From positions 1 through 64,000 of the forward strand of contig JAHHHT010000004.1 of NCBI GenBank assembly GCA_019359235.1: a stretch of DNA of 64,000 bases, read 5' to 3'. The notes below the pieces were generated by a model, which was given only the letters and a program-made list of their open reading frames with translations, did not search any database and was not told the DNA's origin. Position numbers and translations under genes: made by a program. This DNA is from Oscillatoria princeps RMCB-10. GTDB taxonomy: Bacteria > Cyanobacteriota > Cyanobacteriia > Cyanobacteriales > Oscillatoriaceae. Each line of letters begins with the position of its first letter. Position 1 is the first letter of the stretch. This document shows positions 46,310 through 55,555 of the stretch, one piece after another.

Positions 46310-46330
46310 GGACAGGCGTCTCGCCTGTCC
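46310..46330. repeat. GGACAGGCG palindrome
   Basis: GGACAGGCG-TCT-CGCCTGTCC, identical to the copies at 12306 and 46410. Confidence 0.8.
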
Positions 46331-46409
46331 CACTTCAGAGATTAATTAAGCGACCGCAACTAAACTAGCGATCATCTAACTTGCAAAGAGCAACTCACCC
46401 TATCTTCTA

Positions 46410-46430
46410 GGACAGGCGTCTCGCCTGTCC
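46410..46430. terminator. GGACAGGCG palindrome downstream of petH
   Basis: Same 9-bp arms and 3-nt loop as the copy 100 bp away, located about 40 bp after the petH stop. Terminator role inferred; no T run is attached. Confidence 0.45.
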
Positions 46431-46469
46431 CTTGCCGCCATACATAATGCAAATTAAACGCACATTAGC

Positions 46470-48187
<1,718 letters not shown>

Positions 48188-49192
48188 ATGACCAGTAAGC
48201 CGGATCGCGTGGTTCTAATTGGCGTAGCCGGAGACTCCGGATGCGGTAAGTCCACGTTTTTGCGCCGCTTGACAGATTTATTTGGGGAAGACCTGGTCAC
48301 CGTCATCTGTCTGGACGACTACCACTGTCTCGACCGCAAGCAGCGCAAAGAAACAGGAATTACGGCGCTTGACCCCAGGGCTAACAACTTTGACCTCATG
48401 TACGAGCAAATCAAAGCGCTCAAAAACGGTCAGAGCATCAACAAGCCCATCTACAATCACGAAACCGGCATGATCGACCCGCCAGAGGTGATTGAATCCA
48501 ATCACATCATCGTGGTAGAAGGGCTCCACCCCCTCTATGACGAGCGGGTGCGCTCCCTGCTGGACTTCAGCGTTTACCTCGACATCAGCGATGATGTCAA
48601 AATTGCCTGGAAAATCCAGCGGGACATGGCAGAGCGCGGTCACCGCTACGAAGACGTGATTGCCGCCATCAACGCCCGACGCCCCGACTTTAGCGCCTAC
48701 ATCGAACCGCAGAGAGAATTTGCGGACATGGTGATCCAGGTGTTGCCCACCCAACTCATCCCGGATGACAAGGAGCGCAAAGTGCTGCGGGTGCGCCTGG
48801 TGCAGCGGTTTGGCGTAGAAGGTTTAGCCCCTGTCTACCTGTTTGACGAAGGCTCAACCATTAACTGGATTCCCTGCGGTCGCAAACTCACCTGCTCCTG
48901 GCCCGGGATTAAGATGTTCTACGGCCCAGACAGCTATTACGGCCACGAAGTCTCCGTCCTGGAAGTGGATGGCCAGTTCGACAATCTGGAAGAAGTGAGC
49001 TACATCGAGAACCACCTCAGCCACACTTCTACCAAGTATTACGGCGAACTCACCCACCTGCTGCTCCAGCACCGCGAATATCCCGGTTCCAACAATGGCA
49101 CCGGCCTGTTCCAAGTGATTGCCGGTCTGAAAATGCGGGCCACCTACGAACGCCTCACCGCTAAGGAAGCTAAAATCGCCGTCGAAGTCTGA
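48188..49192 (+). CDS. prk: Phosphoribulokinase
   Basis: 334 residues. Walker A loop GDSGCGKST contains Cys19 and a second Cys at 41 (VICLDDYHCLDR); these, with the C-terminal pair in WIPCGRKLTC, are the redox cysteines for thioredoxin and CP12 control in oxygenic phototrophs. DDYH and HETGMIDPPE bind ribulose-5-phosphate. It makes RuBP for Rubisco using ATP in the Calvin cycle. The start GAATCT-ATG has AGAGGGA about 7 bases upstream. Divergent from petH. Confidence 0.97.
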   Translation: MTSKPDRVVLIGVAGDSGCGKSTFLRRLTDLFGEDLVTVICLDDYHCLDRKQRKETGITALDPRANNFDLMYEQIKALKNGQSINKPIYNHETGMIDPPEVIESNHIIVVEGLHPLYDERVRSLLDFSVYLDISDDVKIAWKIQRDMAERGHRYEDVIAAINARRPDFSAYIEPQREFADMVIQVLPTQLIPDDKERKVLRVRLVQRFGVEGLAPVYLFDEGSTINWIPCGRKLTCSWPGIKMFYGPDSYYGHEVSVLEVDGQFDNLEEVSYIENHLSHTSTKYYGELTHLLLQHREYPGSNNGTGLFQVIAGLKMRATYERLTAKEAKIAVEV

Positions 49193-49244
49193 ACGGGCTA
49201 GCGGCTCCCTCTCTCGCACAGGCGCGATAAATCGCCTCTCCGAT

Positions 49245-49316
49245 TTATAGCGGGCAAGCATCAGGGTGGAGTACAGTCTGGAGATCCCCCCAAACCCCCC
49301 CCTTAAAAAGGGGGGC
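49245..49316. repeat. Composite repeat, second copy
   Basis: Shares TATAGCGGGCAAGCATC, GTACAGTCTGGAGATCCCCC and the CCCCCCTTAAAAAGGGGGG hairpin with 30722-30838, with a few substitutions. Confidence 0.65.
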
Positions 49317-49340
49317 GCTTTGAGATTTTCCCTCACTTTT

Positions 49341-49370
49341 GTAGGGGCGGGCCCCCGTGCCCGCCCCTAC
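49341..49370. repeat. GTAGGGGCGGG palindrome
   Basis: 11-bp arms GTAGGGGCGGG / CCCGCCCCTAC around CCCCCGTG. Members or relatives of this family occur at 34248, 51288 (inside ctaA), 54087, 55530 and 57525 (inside the PP2C gene). Confidence 0.75.
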
Positions 49371-49738
49371 GCTCCCCGGCTTTCTCACAGTTGCCAGTGC
49401 CAGAAACCCGGTGTCTCAAAGAAACCGGGTCTCTCAGACTTTTGAGAGCGATCAGCATATTATACCACAAATTCGACAAATCGGCGCAATCGAAAATCGA
49501 TTTTCCAGAAAATTGGCACGGCCACTGAAAATCTCAACCGAGAAATTGCCGCCTCCCAACTTAACAGAGCCCGCTTTGGCGTCTGCTGACTGCGGTGAAA
49601 CTTAAAGAAAGTTAGCAATTCTGGGGCAATCCCCGGCCCGATCTCCTACCCTCGAAACAGAGACGCTTTGCAGACGCGCTTAAACAGGGCGGATCTGGCA
49701 AGGCGCTGTGGAGTAGCGATCAATTTGGCAATCTTTCT

Positions 49739-52213
49739 ATGCAACTTTCTCCAGAGACAGCCAAAGCACAAGGCGCACGCCCCAAGGGCGGCTCTTTGCC
49801 CCCCCCTGCCCGAGAGATAATTACCCTCGATGTCGCCGGCATGAAATGTGCCGGCTGCGTGAAAGCAGTGGAGCGGCAGCTGACACAGCATCCGGGTGTA
49901 GTGTCAGCCAGCGTCAATCTAGCCACAGAAGTGGCGAGAGTCGAGTGTGAAGCCGGCAGCGTTGACCCAGCAGACCTGGCCAAACGCCTGACGTCCACCG
50001 GCTTTCCCACTGAGGTGCGCCATTCCGGACGCTTGAACAGCACCGGCAGCACCAGTCGGGCAGACCGGCACCAGCAAGAAATCCAGCAGCAGCTGTGGCG
50101 GCTAGCGATTGCCGGCGCTCTGATCATCCTCTCCGGAATTGGCCATCTAGGGCAGCTGACTGGGGGAGAAATTCCCCTGCTCAGCAATATTTGGTTCCAC
50201 AGCGGGCTGGCCACAGCAGCCCTCCTGGGCCCGGGACGCACCATCTTAGTTTCCGGCGGGCTGTCCTTGTGGCGCAACGCTCCCAACATGAACACCCTGG
50301 TCGGGTTGGGTGCCCTGAGTTCCTACCTAGCCAGCTGCGCCGCACTCCTATTCCCCACGCTGCAGTGGGAGTGCTTCTTCGACGAGCCGGTGATGATGCT
50401 GGGCTTCATCCTGCTGGGCAGAACCGCAGAACAGCTGGCCAGACGGAGAGCCGCAGCCGCTCTAGAAACCCTGATTGCCTTGCAGCCTGCGACGGCTCGT
50501 TTGGTTCCCAATCCAGCAAAGAACTCCAGCGCCGAGGGAGTGGAAATTCCAGTCGCCGATGTCCGGGTAGGGGAATGGTTGCGGGTTCTTCCGGGCGAGA
50601 AAATACCAGTGGATGGCGAAGTGGTTGCCGGCAGCACCGCAGTGGATGAATCGGCGCTCACCGGCGAATCCGTGCCGGTGTTCAAGCAACCGGGGGCGCA
50701 AGTCGCCGCCGGCACCCTAAACAAGTCAGGGGCAATCGTCCTCCGGGCCACCCGCACCGGCGAGGAAACCACCATCGCCCAAATAGTTGCCTTGGTCGAA
50801 GAAGCCCAAACCCGCAAAGCGCCGGTGCAGTTACTGGCGGATACCGTAGCTGGGTATTTCACTTATGGCGTGATCGCCGCCGCCGCTCTCACCTTTCTGT
50901 TCTGGTATTTTGCCGGCACCCACCTGTGGCCTGATGTTCTAGCCCCTGGAGGGGCAATGCCAGCCTCCGCGCCGGCAAGCCACTCCCACCTGCTTTCCGG
51001 GGGCGTCGCGGCTGCTGCCGGTCACACCTCCCCCCTGCTGCTGAGTTTGAAGCTGGCGATTGCCGTTTCAGTCATCGCCTGTCCCTGCGCCCTGGGACTG
51101 GCCACACCGACAGCCATCATGGTAGGCACCGGCATCGGTGCCGAGCGCGGGCTGTTAATTCGCGGCGGCGACATCCTCGAACAAGTCTTCCGGGTGAACA
51201 CTGTCGTGTTTGACAAAACCGGCACCCTCACGGCAGGGCAGCCAGAAGTCACCGACTGCCTGCCGGTTGCCGGCACCCCGCCGTTTCTAGGGCAGGCACG
51301 GGGGCCTGCCCCTACAGGGTGGGAACGAGCAGAAAATTCCCAGAACCACTTGCTGCAGCTCGCCGCGACAGTAGAAAGCGGCACCCGCCACCCCCTGGCG
51401 GTGGCGATTGTGCGCGAAGCCAGCCGGCGAGGGCTGTCCGGGCTGCCGGCGGAGGATTTTCACACGGAACCGGGGTTGGGTGCGACCGCCAGAGCCGGCG
51501 GAGTTCAAGTGGTGCTGGGATCGGCGGACTGGCTGGCCCAACTGGGAATCCCGGTCAGTACGCAGACGGCAGAGCGGGCGCAGCAGCTGGCGTCTCAGGG
51601 GAAAACGGTGGTTTATGTGGCAGTTGGGGGAGAGTTAGCTGGGCTAATTGCCTGTGCGGACACGCTCAGATCCGACGCCTTAGCGACGGTAGAGAAATTG
51701 CGGCAGATGGGATTGCGGGTGATGCTGCTGACCGGCGACCGGCCTGAAGCGGCTCGCTCCATTGCCCAGAGCCTGGGGCTGGCAGCGGAGGACGTGATTG
51801 CCGGCGTTCGTCCGGAGGGCAAAGCGGCGGCGATTGCCGGTCTGCAATCCCGGGGGCAGCGAGTGGCGATGGTGGGAGACGGCATCAATGACGCGCCGGC
51901 GCTGGCCATTGCAGATGCCGGCATTGCCCTGCACTCCGGCACCGGCGTGGCAGTGGAAACAGCTGGGATTGTCCTGGTGCGGGACAGGTTGATGGATGTC
52001 GTCGAGTCAATTCAGCTGAGCCGGCGCACTTTCATTAAGATCCGCCAGAATTTGTTCTGGGCGTTTGCCTACAACAGTCTGGGGATTCCACTGGCTGCCG
52101 GTGCGCTGCTGCCGGCATTTGGCATTGCCCTCAGTCCCGCTGCTGCCGGTGCCCTGATGGCTTTCAGTTCCGTCAGTGTGGTCACCAACTCCCTGCTGTT
52201 GCGCCGCCAGTGA
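49739..52213 (+). CDS. ctaA: Copper-importing P1B-type ATPase, CtaA-like
   Basis: 824 residues. N-terminal metal-binding domain with GMKCAGCVKAVERQL and PGVVSASVNLATE, very like CtaA. Eight membrane spans: the ion-site CPC (VIACPCALGLATPTA), the TGES actuator loop (ALTGESVPV), phosphorylation DKTGTLTAG, HP locus (TRHPLAVAI) and GDGINDAPAL hinge. CtaA moves Cu+ across the plasma membrane to supply plastocyanin and cytochrome oxidase, together with thylakoid PacS and the chaperone Atx1; neither is in this window. A ~12-residue loop GQARGPAPTGWERA near 515 is encoded by a GTAGGGG-type palindrome inserted in frame. Confidence 0.92.
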   Translation: MQLSPETAKAQGARPKGGSLPPPAREIITLDVAGMKCAGCVKAVERQLTQHPGVVSASVNLATEVARVECEAGSVDPADLAKRLTSTGFPTEVRHSGRLNSTGSTSRADRHQQEIQQQLWRLAIAGALIILSGIGHLGQLTGGEIPLLSNIWFHSGLATAALLGPGRTILVSGGLSLWRNAPNMNTLVGLGALSSYLASCAALLFPTLQWECFFDEPVMMLGFILLGRTAEQLARRRAAAALETLIALQPATARLVPNPAKNSSAEGVEIPVADVRVGEWLRVLPGEKIPVDGEVVAGSTAVDESALTGESVPVFKQPGAQVAAGTLNKSGAIVLRATRTGEETTIAQIVALVEEAQTRKAPVQLLADTVAGYFTYGVIAAAALTFLFWYFAGTHLWPDVLAPGGAMPASAPASHSHLLSGGVAAAAGHTSPLLLSLKLAIAVSVIACPCALGLATPTAIMVGTGIGAERGLLIRGGDILEQVFRVNTVVFDKTGTLTAGQPEVTDCLPVAGTPPFLGQARGPAPTGWERAENSQNHLLQLAATVESGTRHPLAVAIVREASRRGLSGLPAEDFHTEPGLGATARAGGVQVVLGSADWLAQLGIPVSTQTAERAQQLASQGKTVVYVAVGGELAGLIACADTLRSDALATVEKLRQMGLRVMLLTGDRPEAARSIAQSLGLAAEDVIAGVRPEGKAAAIAGLQSRGQRVAMVGDGINDAPALAIADAGIALHSGTGVAVETAGIVLVRDRLMDVVESIQLSRRTFIKIRQNLFWAFAYNSLGIPLAAGALLPAFGIALSPAAAGALMAFSSVSVVTNSLLLRRQ
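51288..51315. repeat. In-frame palindrome inside ctaA
   Basis: GGGCAGGC-ACGGGG-GCCTGCCC followed by CTAC, same family as the copies at 49341 and 54087. Located in the nucleotide-binding domain between DKTGT and the HP motif, where relatives have variable loops. Confidence 0.7.
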
Positions 52214-52853
52214 TGGCTTTGGCACTGGCGAGCGCCGCTATGCAGCTCTCAACACCGGCCCGCAACTGCCGGCACCAAAGGGCCTCCCACAGTCGGGGGG
52301 GGCCGCCGGCCCCCCCACAGCGCCTGCGCCAGCGTTGCGGGACGCGACAGCGCCCAGTGCCAGGGCCTTGCGCCTGCGCACCGTCTCCCCAGAGTCAGCG
52401 GCTTCAGGGGAGAAAAGTAATGATGGGCAATTAACCGGGAGCGCTATCACTCTGCCAAAAGCAGCCGGCAGGAGTTGCGCTGCTGAACTTCCTTGAATTC
52501 CGTTTAATAAGTTTATTAACTTACGATAGGGATCATCACCGATTATCCCCGATTTACGGGAAATAATTCTTCTCCACCCAGCGGTTAGCGGCGGTTCGTA
52601 AGATAAGGATTCAAAAGGAATTGAAAGGGGTGTCAGGAGAGTTTCCGGGTTCTTTGCAATCAAGAGTTAATGCGAGCGGGGATCGCATGCCCCAGCTGCG
52701 GACAAGATGGGCTCCCACATCAGCAGCCGGACGGGTCTAATTGATTGCTCACTCCTCACGGCTCACTTGAGATGCGTGCTAGAGTTGAGGGGTCACGCAT
52801 CAGAGGCTCTCTACCCGCGCCGGCTTTGGGGATCGGCCTTCGGCGCTCCGCCC
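52214..52853. other. Intergenic between ctaA and a small gene
   Basis: 640 bp. An AT-richer block at about 52495-52665 stands out against GC-rich flanks. A minus-strand frame across it (52238-52663) reads partly protein-like (SGIIGDDPYRKLINLLNG) but its end runs into repeat-rich sequence and no ribosome-binding site is seen. Not called. Confidence 0.4.
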
Positions 52854-53201
52854 CTAGCCAGCGGTACTTTCCACCACCTGCCACTGGCGGTTTTGTGTGA
52901 TTGCCTGCCAAATATAATCAAACATCTGGCGGCAGTGGTTATCATATTGAAGGGGCAGTTCCTCGTTTTTCATCTCGACCTTCATGCGAATGTCCTCATT
53001 CTCGTCACTGGGCCGGTGGATGATCACTTCTGCTTTAACTAATTTGGGATAGGAGATCCTGCCCGGAATTTCGCGGGCCATCATATAGTCCCCAGTGTCG
53101 TAGATAACCTCACAGCCGCAGGATTCAAAAACGTCATAGAGCAATTGCCTCAGACGGTCAAAGGGAACTGCAACCACAAACAAACCAGTGTAGCGAGCCA
53201 T
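52854..53201 (-). CDS. Conserved-looking small soluble protein
   Basis: 115 residues from ATG at 53201, with GGAG 6 bases upstream; a TTG two codons earlier is less likely. The protein begins ARYTGLFVVAVPFDRLRQLL, has two cysteines (ESCGCEVIYD) and a mixed alpha/beta composition. No signal peptide. I recall similar cyanobacterial hypotheticals but cannot name a family. Divergent to the following 78-residue gene, with a 640-bp gap. Confidence 0.7.
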   Translation of the reverse strand: MARYTGLFVVAVPFDRLRQLLYDVFESCGCEVIYDTGDYMMAREIPGRISYPKLVKAEVIIHRPSDENEDIRMKVEMKNEELPLQYDNHCRQMFDYIWQAITQNRQWQVVESTAG

Positions 53202-53841
53202 AAGCAACTCCGGAGGAGCAATATTAATACCCTCCCGATCATACCCAACCCTTGAACCTCAGTTCTGTTTTATACCGGGAGGGGAAGTGACAGGGTGCCT
53301 GCACCCACGCCAGAGGTGGACAGGGATGCCCCAGGGTGTGTTTGAGTCGCGGTTGGCTTTTGAGCCTCCCGCAAGCAGAGCAGCCCTTATCTAGTTTTCC
53401 GCACCCCCGTCAGATAGGGGCGTCCCGCCAGTTACCGCAAGTGGCGGCAGGGCTTGCCCGCAACACTTGCGCCTCGATCGTGAGTAGCAGGGGGGGATGT
53501 CTCAAAAGCTGCCCGCACCGGCATTCTCAGGCCGGTGCCGCATTTCCGGGCGGGGATGGCAGCGGCACTGCCTGAGCAGAAGGAAGTGCGTTAAAGCGGA
53601 GGGGGCTCGTGCGAACGGGAGCCAGGAGGCAATCCGCAGGCGCTTTACCACCTCCAGGCGCTAGAGCTAGAGAGTCAGCTCAAAGGTGCCGGCTTGAGGT
53701 GCGAAAAAAAAAACTTGCCAAAACCGCATGTGCTGCGCTAAAAGAAGATAAGGCAGCTTCCCGACCGCCTGCATATCTACGCATAGGGAATAAATCGGTA
53801 CACGGAAGCCTACGAGTCAGAAGTATTTGCCAAATTTAATC
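53202..53841. other. Intergenic, no gene seen
   Basis: 640 bp with GCCGG hairpins (for example GCACCGGCATTCTC..GGCCGGTGC near 53515-53545) and a poly-A run at about 53704. I looked for a structured RNA but recognise none. Confidence 0.4.
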
Positions 53842-54078
53842 ATGGTGAAAGTTCGTATGAACCAGCAGGTTATTCACCCGATGGTGAAGTTCCAGCGTCA
53901 GGTGCGTTCTCTTGTGGAATCCAAGCTGATCAAGCCAACGGATAGCATCTGGAAGATTGCCTTCCTCTATGGAGATGACTGGCCCTTTTGGAAAAAAGAA
54001 CTGCAGGAATTTGACTTTTCCATGCAAGACCCCGTCAGCGAGCTGCTGGCGGTGGAAACCTGGGAGGAGGACGTCTAG
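53842..54078 (+). CDS. Small cyanobacterial protein, DUF4327-like
   Basis: 78 residues from ATG at 53842 (MVKVRMNQQVIHPMVK); Met at 53857 is an alternative and no strong ribosome-binding site helps choose. The core HPMVKFQRQVRSLVES, SIWKIAFLYGDDWPFWKKEL and MQDPVSELLAVETWEED match, from memory, the DUF4327 family restricted to cyanobacteria. Function unknown. It converges with the kinase downstream, sharing the palindrome at 54087-54116. Confidence 0.72.
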   Translation: MVKVRMNQQVIHPMVKFQRQVRSLVESKLIKPTDSIWKIAFLYGDDWPFWKKELQEFDFSMQDPVSELLAVETWEEDV

Positions 54079-54086
54079 AGGGGCGT

Positions 54087-54116
54087 TAGGGGCCTGCAGC
54101 GTCGGGCAGGCCCCTA
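54087..54116. terminator. TAGGGGCCTGC palindrome, shared terminator and kinase stop codon
   Basis: 11-bp arms TAGGGGCCTGC / GCAGGCCCCTA between convergent genes. The last three bases (54114-54116) are the TAG stop of the minus-strand kinase, so the repeat ends that reading frame. Confidence 0.65.
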
Positions 54117-55418
54117 CAAACAATCAGCCAAAGCCCGGGCGAGCTCGCTTGCGGTCTGGTAGCGGTCGCCGGGTTTGGTTTCGGTCACCCGGTCGATGAC
54201 AGCCCGCAAATCGGGTGCGATAGTGGGAATAGTTTCAAGGTTAAACCGGTAGTGCTGGCCTCGGCGGTGAAAAAAGCTGTGGGGGCTCCTGCCGGTGAGC
54301 AGGAAAATCAGAGTCGGGCCAAGAGCGTACAGGTCGGACTGAATCAGTGGCTGGCCGCGACTCTGTTCGGGGGCGCTGTAATCCGGGGCACCGATGCGAG
54401 TGCCTTGGGGAGTGCCTATCTCTTTGACGGCTCCAAAGTCGAGCACCACCACGCGACCGTCCAGATGGCGCACCATCAAATTGGCCGGTTTAATATCCCT
54501 GTGTACGATCGGGGGGTCTTGACTGTGGAGATAGTCCAGAACGTCACAGGTTTGAATCATCCACTCAATCGCCCGGGCCGGCACGGCAGGCCCGGTCTGA
54601 AAAACCAGCTTCTCCAAATCCTGACCGTGGATCAGTTCCATCGCCAGATATTTCTTGTGCCCCTCCACAAAAAAGTCAAAAAACCTGGGAATTCCCGGAT
54701 GGCAAAGCGACTGCAGGGTGCGAGCCTCCCGCTCAAACAGTTCGCGGGCTTTGGCAATCTTGGCCATATCGGCATTCATTTCCTTGAGAACCAGCAGCTG
54801 GGGCGTAACGCCATACCCCGCTGGCTGGATCGCCAGATAGGTAGTGCCCATGCCGCCCTTGCCCAGGGTGCGCAACACCAGATACTGGCGGATGGTGCCC
54901 TCAACTTTGAGGGGTTGGCCGCAGTGGATGCAGAACAAGTTCGCAGGCTTGTTGCCGGCATGAGTGCAGCCTGGCAGTACAGGCGTCTCGCCCGCACTCT
55001 CGCCGGCACTCGATCTGTCTTGCCCCCTTTGAACTCCGACCAGATGACTCTCCCTAATGGGAATTTGAGACCCATTGGCTCTCAAATTCGCCCAAGGCAC
55101 AGCGGCTGCCACGGGTGAGCCGATTTGAAATTTAAGCAGCGGGCCACCGGAAGCCAGCTGGATCAGGGCACCGTCGGAGATCGACCCCCGAGACACGAGG
55201 GTGCCGTCAACGAAGGTGCCATTGGTGCCGTAATTGACCAGGTGCCAAGTCCCGCCGGCACCGGGGCACAATTCCAGATGCTGCCGGGAAACCAAGAGAT
55301 CGCTGACGACCACATGATTGTCCGGAGAGCGGCCAATGCGGATCGCCGGCACATTCTCAAACTGCCACTGTTGCAGGGGAGTTTGCTGTTGGGGATCTAA
55401 AAGGGTCAGGGTAACCAC
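54114..55418 (-). CDS. FHA-domain Ser/Thr protein kinase
   Basis: 434 residues. Residues ~5-100 form a forkhead-associated phosphothreonine-binding domain (IRIGRSPDNHVVVSD, VSRQHLEL, NGTFVDG). A short Cys-containing stretch FCIHCGQPL follows (~160). The kinase domain (~178-434) has GKGGMGTTY, VLKEMN Lys, HRDIKPAN, VLDFGAV and APEQ. The linker GESAGETPVLPGCTH (~140-152) is encoded by a half GGACAGGCG palindrome. It follows a PP2C phosphatase gene on the same strand (133-bp gap), so kinase and phosphatase probably act on shared targets. No membrane span. Confidence 0.9.
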   Translation of the reverse strand: MVTLTLLDPQQQTPLQQWQFENVPAIRIGRSPDNHVVVSDLLVSRQHLELCPGAGGTWHLVNYGTNGTFVDGTLVSRGSISDGALIQLASGGPLLKFQIGSPVAAAVPWANLRANGSQIPIRESHLVGVQRGQDRSSAGESAGETPVLPGCTHAGNKPANLFCIHCGQPLKVEGTIRQYLVLRTLGKGGMGTTYLAIQPAGYGVTPQLLVLKEMNADMAKIAKARELFEREARTLQSLCHPGIPRFFDFFVEGHKKYLAMELIHGQDLEKLVFQTGPAVPARAIEWMIQTCDVLDYLHSQDPPIVHRDIKPANLMVRHLDGRVVVLDFGAVKEIGTPQGTRIGAPDYSAPEQSRGQPLIQSDLYALGPTLIFLLTGRSPHSFFHRRGQHYRFNLETIPTIAPDLRAVIDRVTETKPGDRYQTASELARALADCL

Positions 55419-55529
55419 AAGCGATTTGAGAGTTTAGATTTTAGATTTGAGACGGGGGAGCAATCCAAAATAGAGCAATCCAAAATCCAAAACTGGCGGG
55501 CGGATGTCCGCAGAGCAGCCACGGGGGGC

Positions 55530-55555
55530 GGGCAGCCACGGGGGGCTGCCCCTAC
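55530..55555. repeat. GGGCAGCC palindrome ending the PP2C gene
   Basis: GGGCAGCC-ACGGGG-GGCTGCCC then CTAC. The CTA at 55552-55554 is the TAG stop of the phosphatase gene on the minus strand. A near-identical copy lies inside the same gene at 57525-57549. Confidence 0.7.

Larger units (their letters stand above)
46144..46469. other. Intergenic with two GGACAGGCG palindromes
   Basis: 326 bp between the petH 3' end and the antitoxin start. Two identical palindromes (46310-46330 and 46410-46430) lie here; the second is 40 bp past petH and may terminate it. No gene. Confidence 0.6.
49193..49738. other. Repeat cluster between prk and ctaA
   Basis: 546 bp. It contains the composite repeat at 49245-49316, a GTAGGGGCGGG palindrome (49341-49370) and a diverged AAACCCGGT hairpin (about 49403-49432), three families within 190 bp. 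The remainder is the ctaA promoter region. No gene. Confidence 0.65.

Noticed and set aside
52238-52663. 141-codon minus-strand frame
   Set aside because: Part looks protein-like, but there is no ribosome-binding site, and the second half runs through GC-rich low-complexity sequence.
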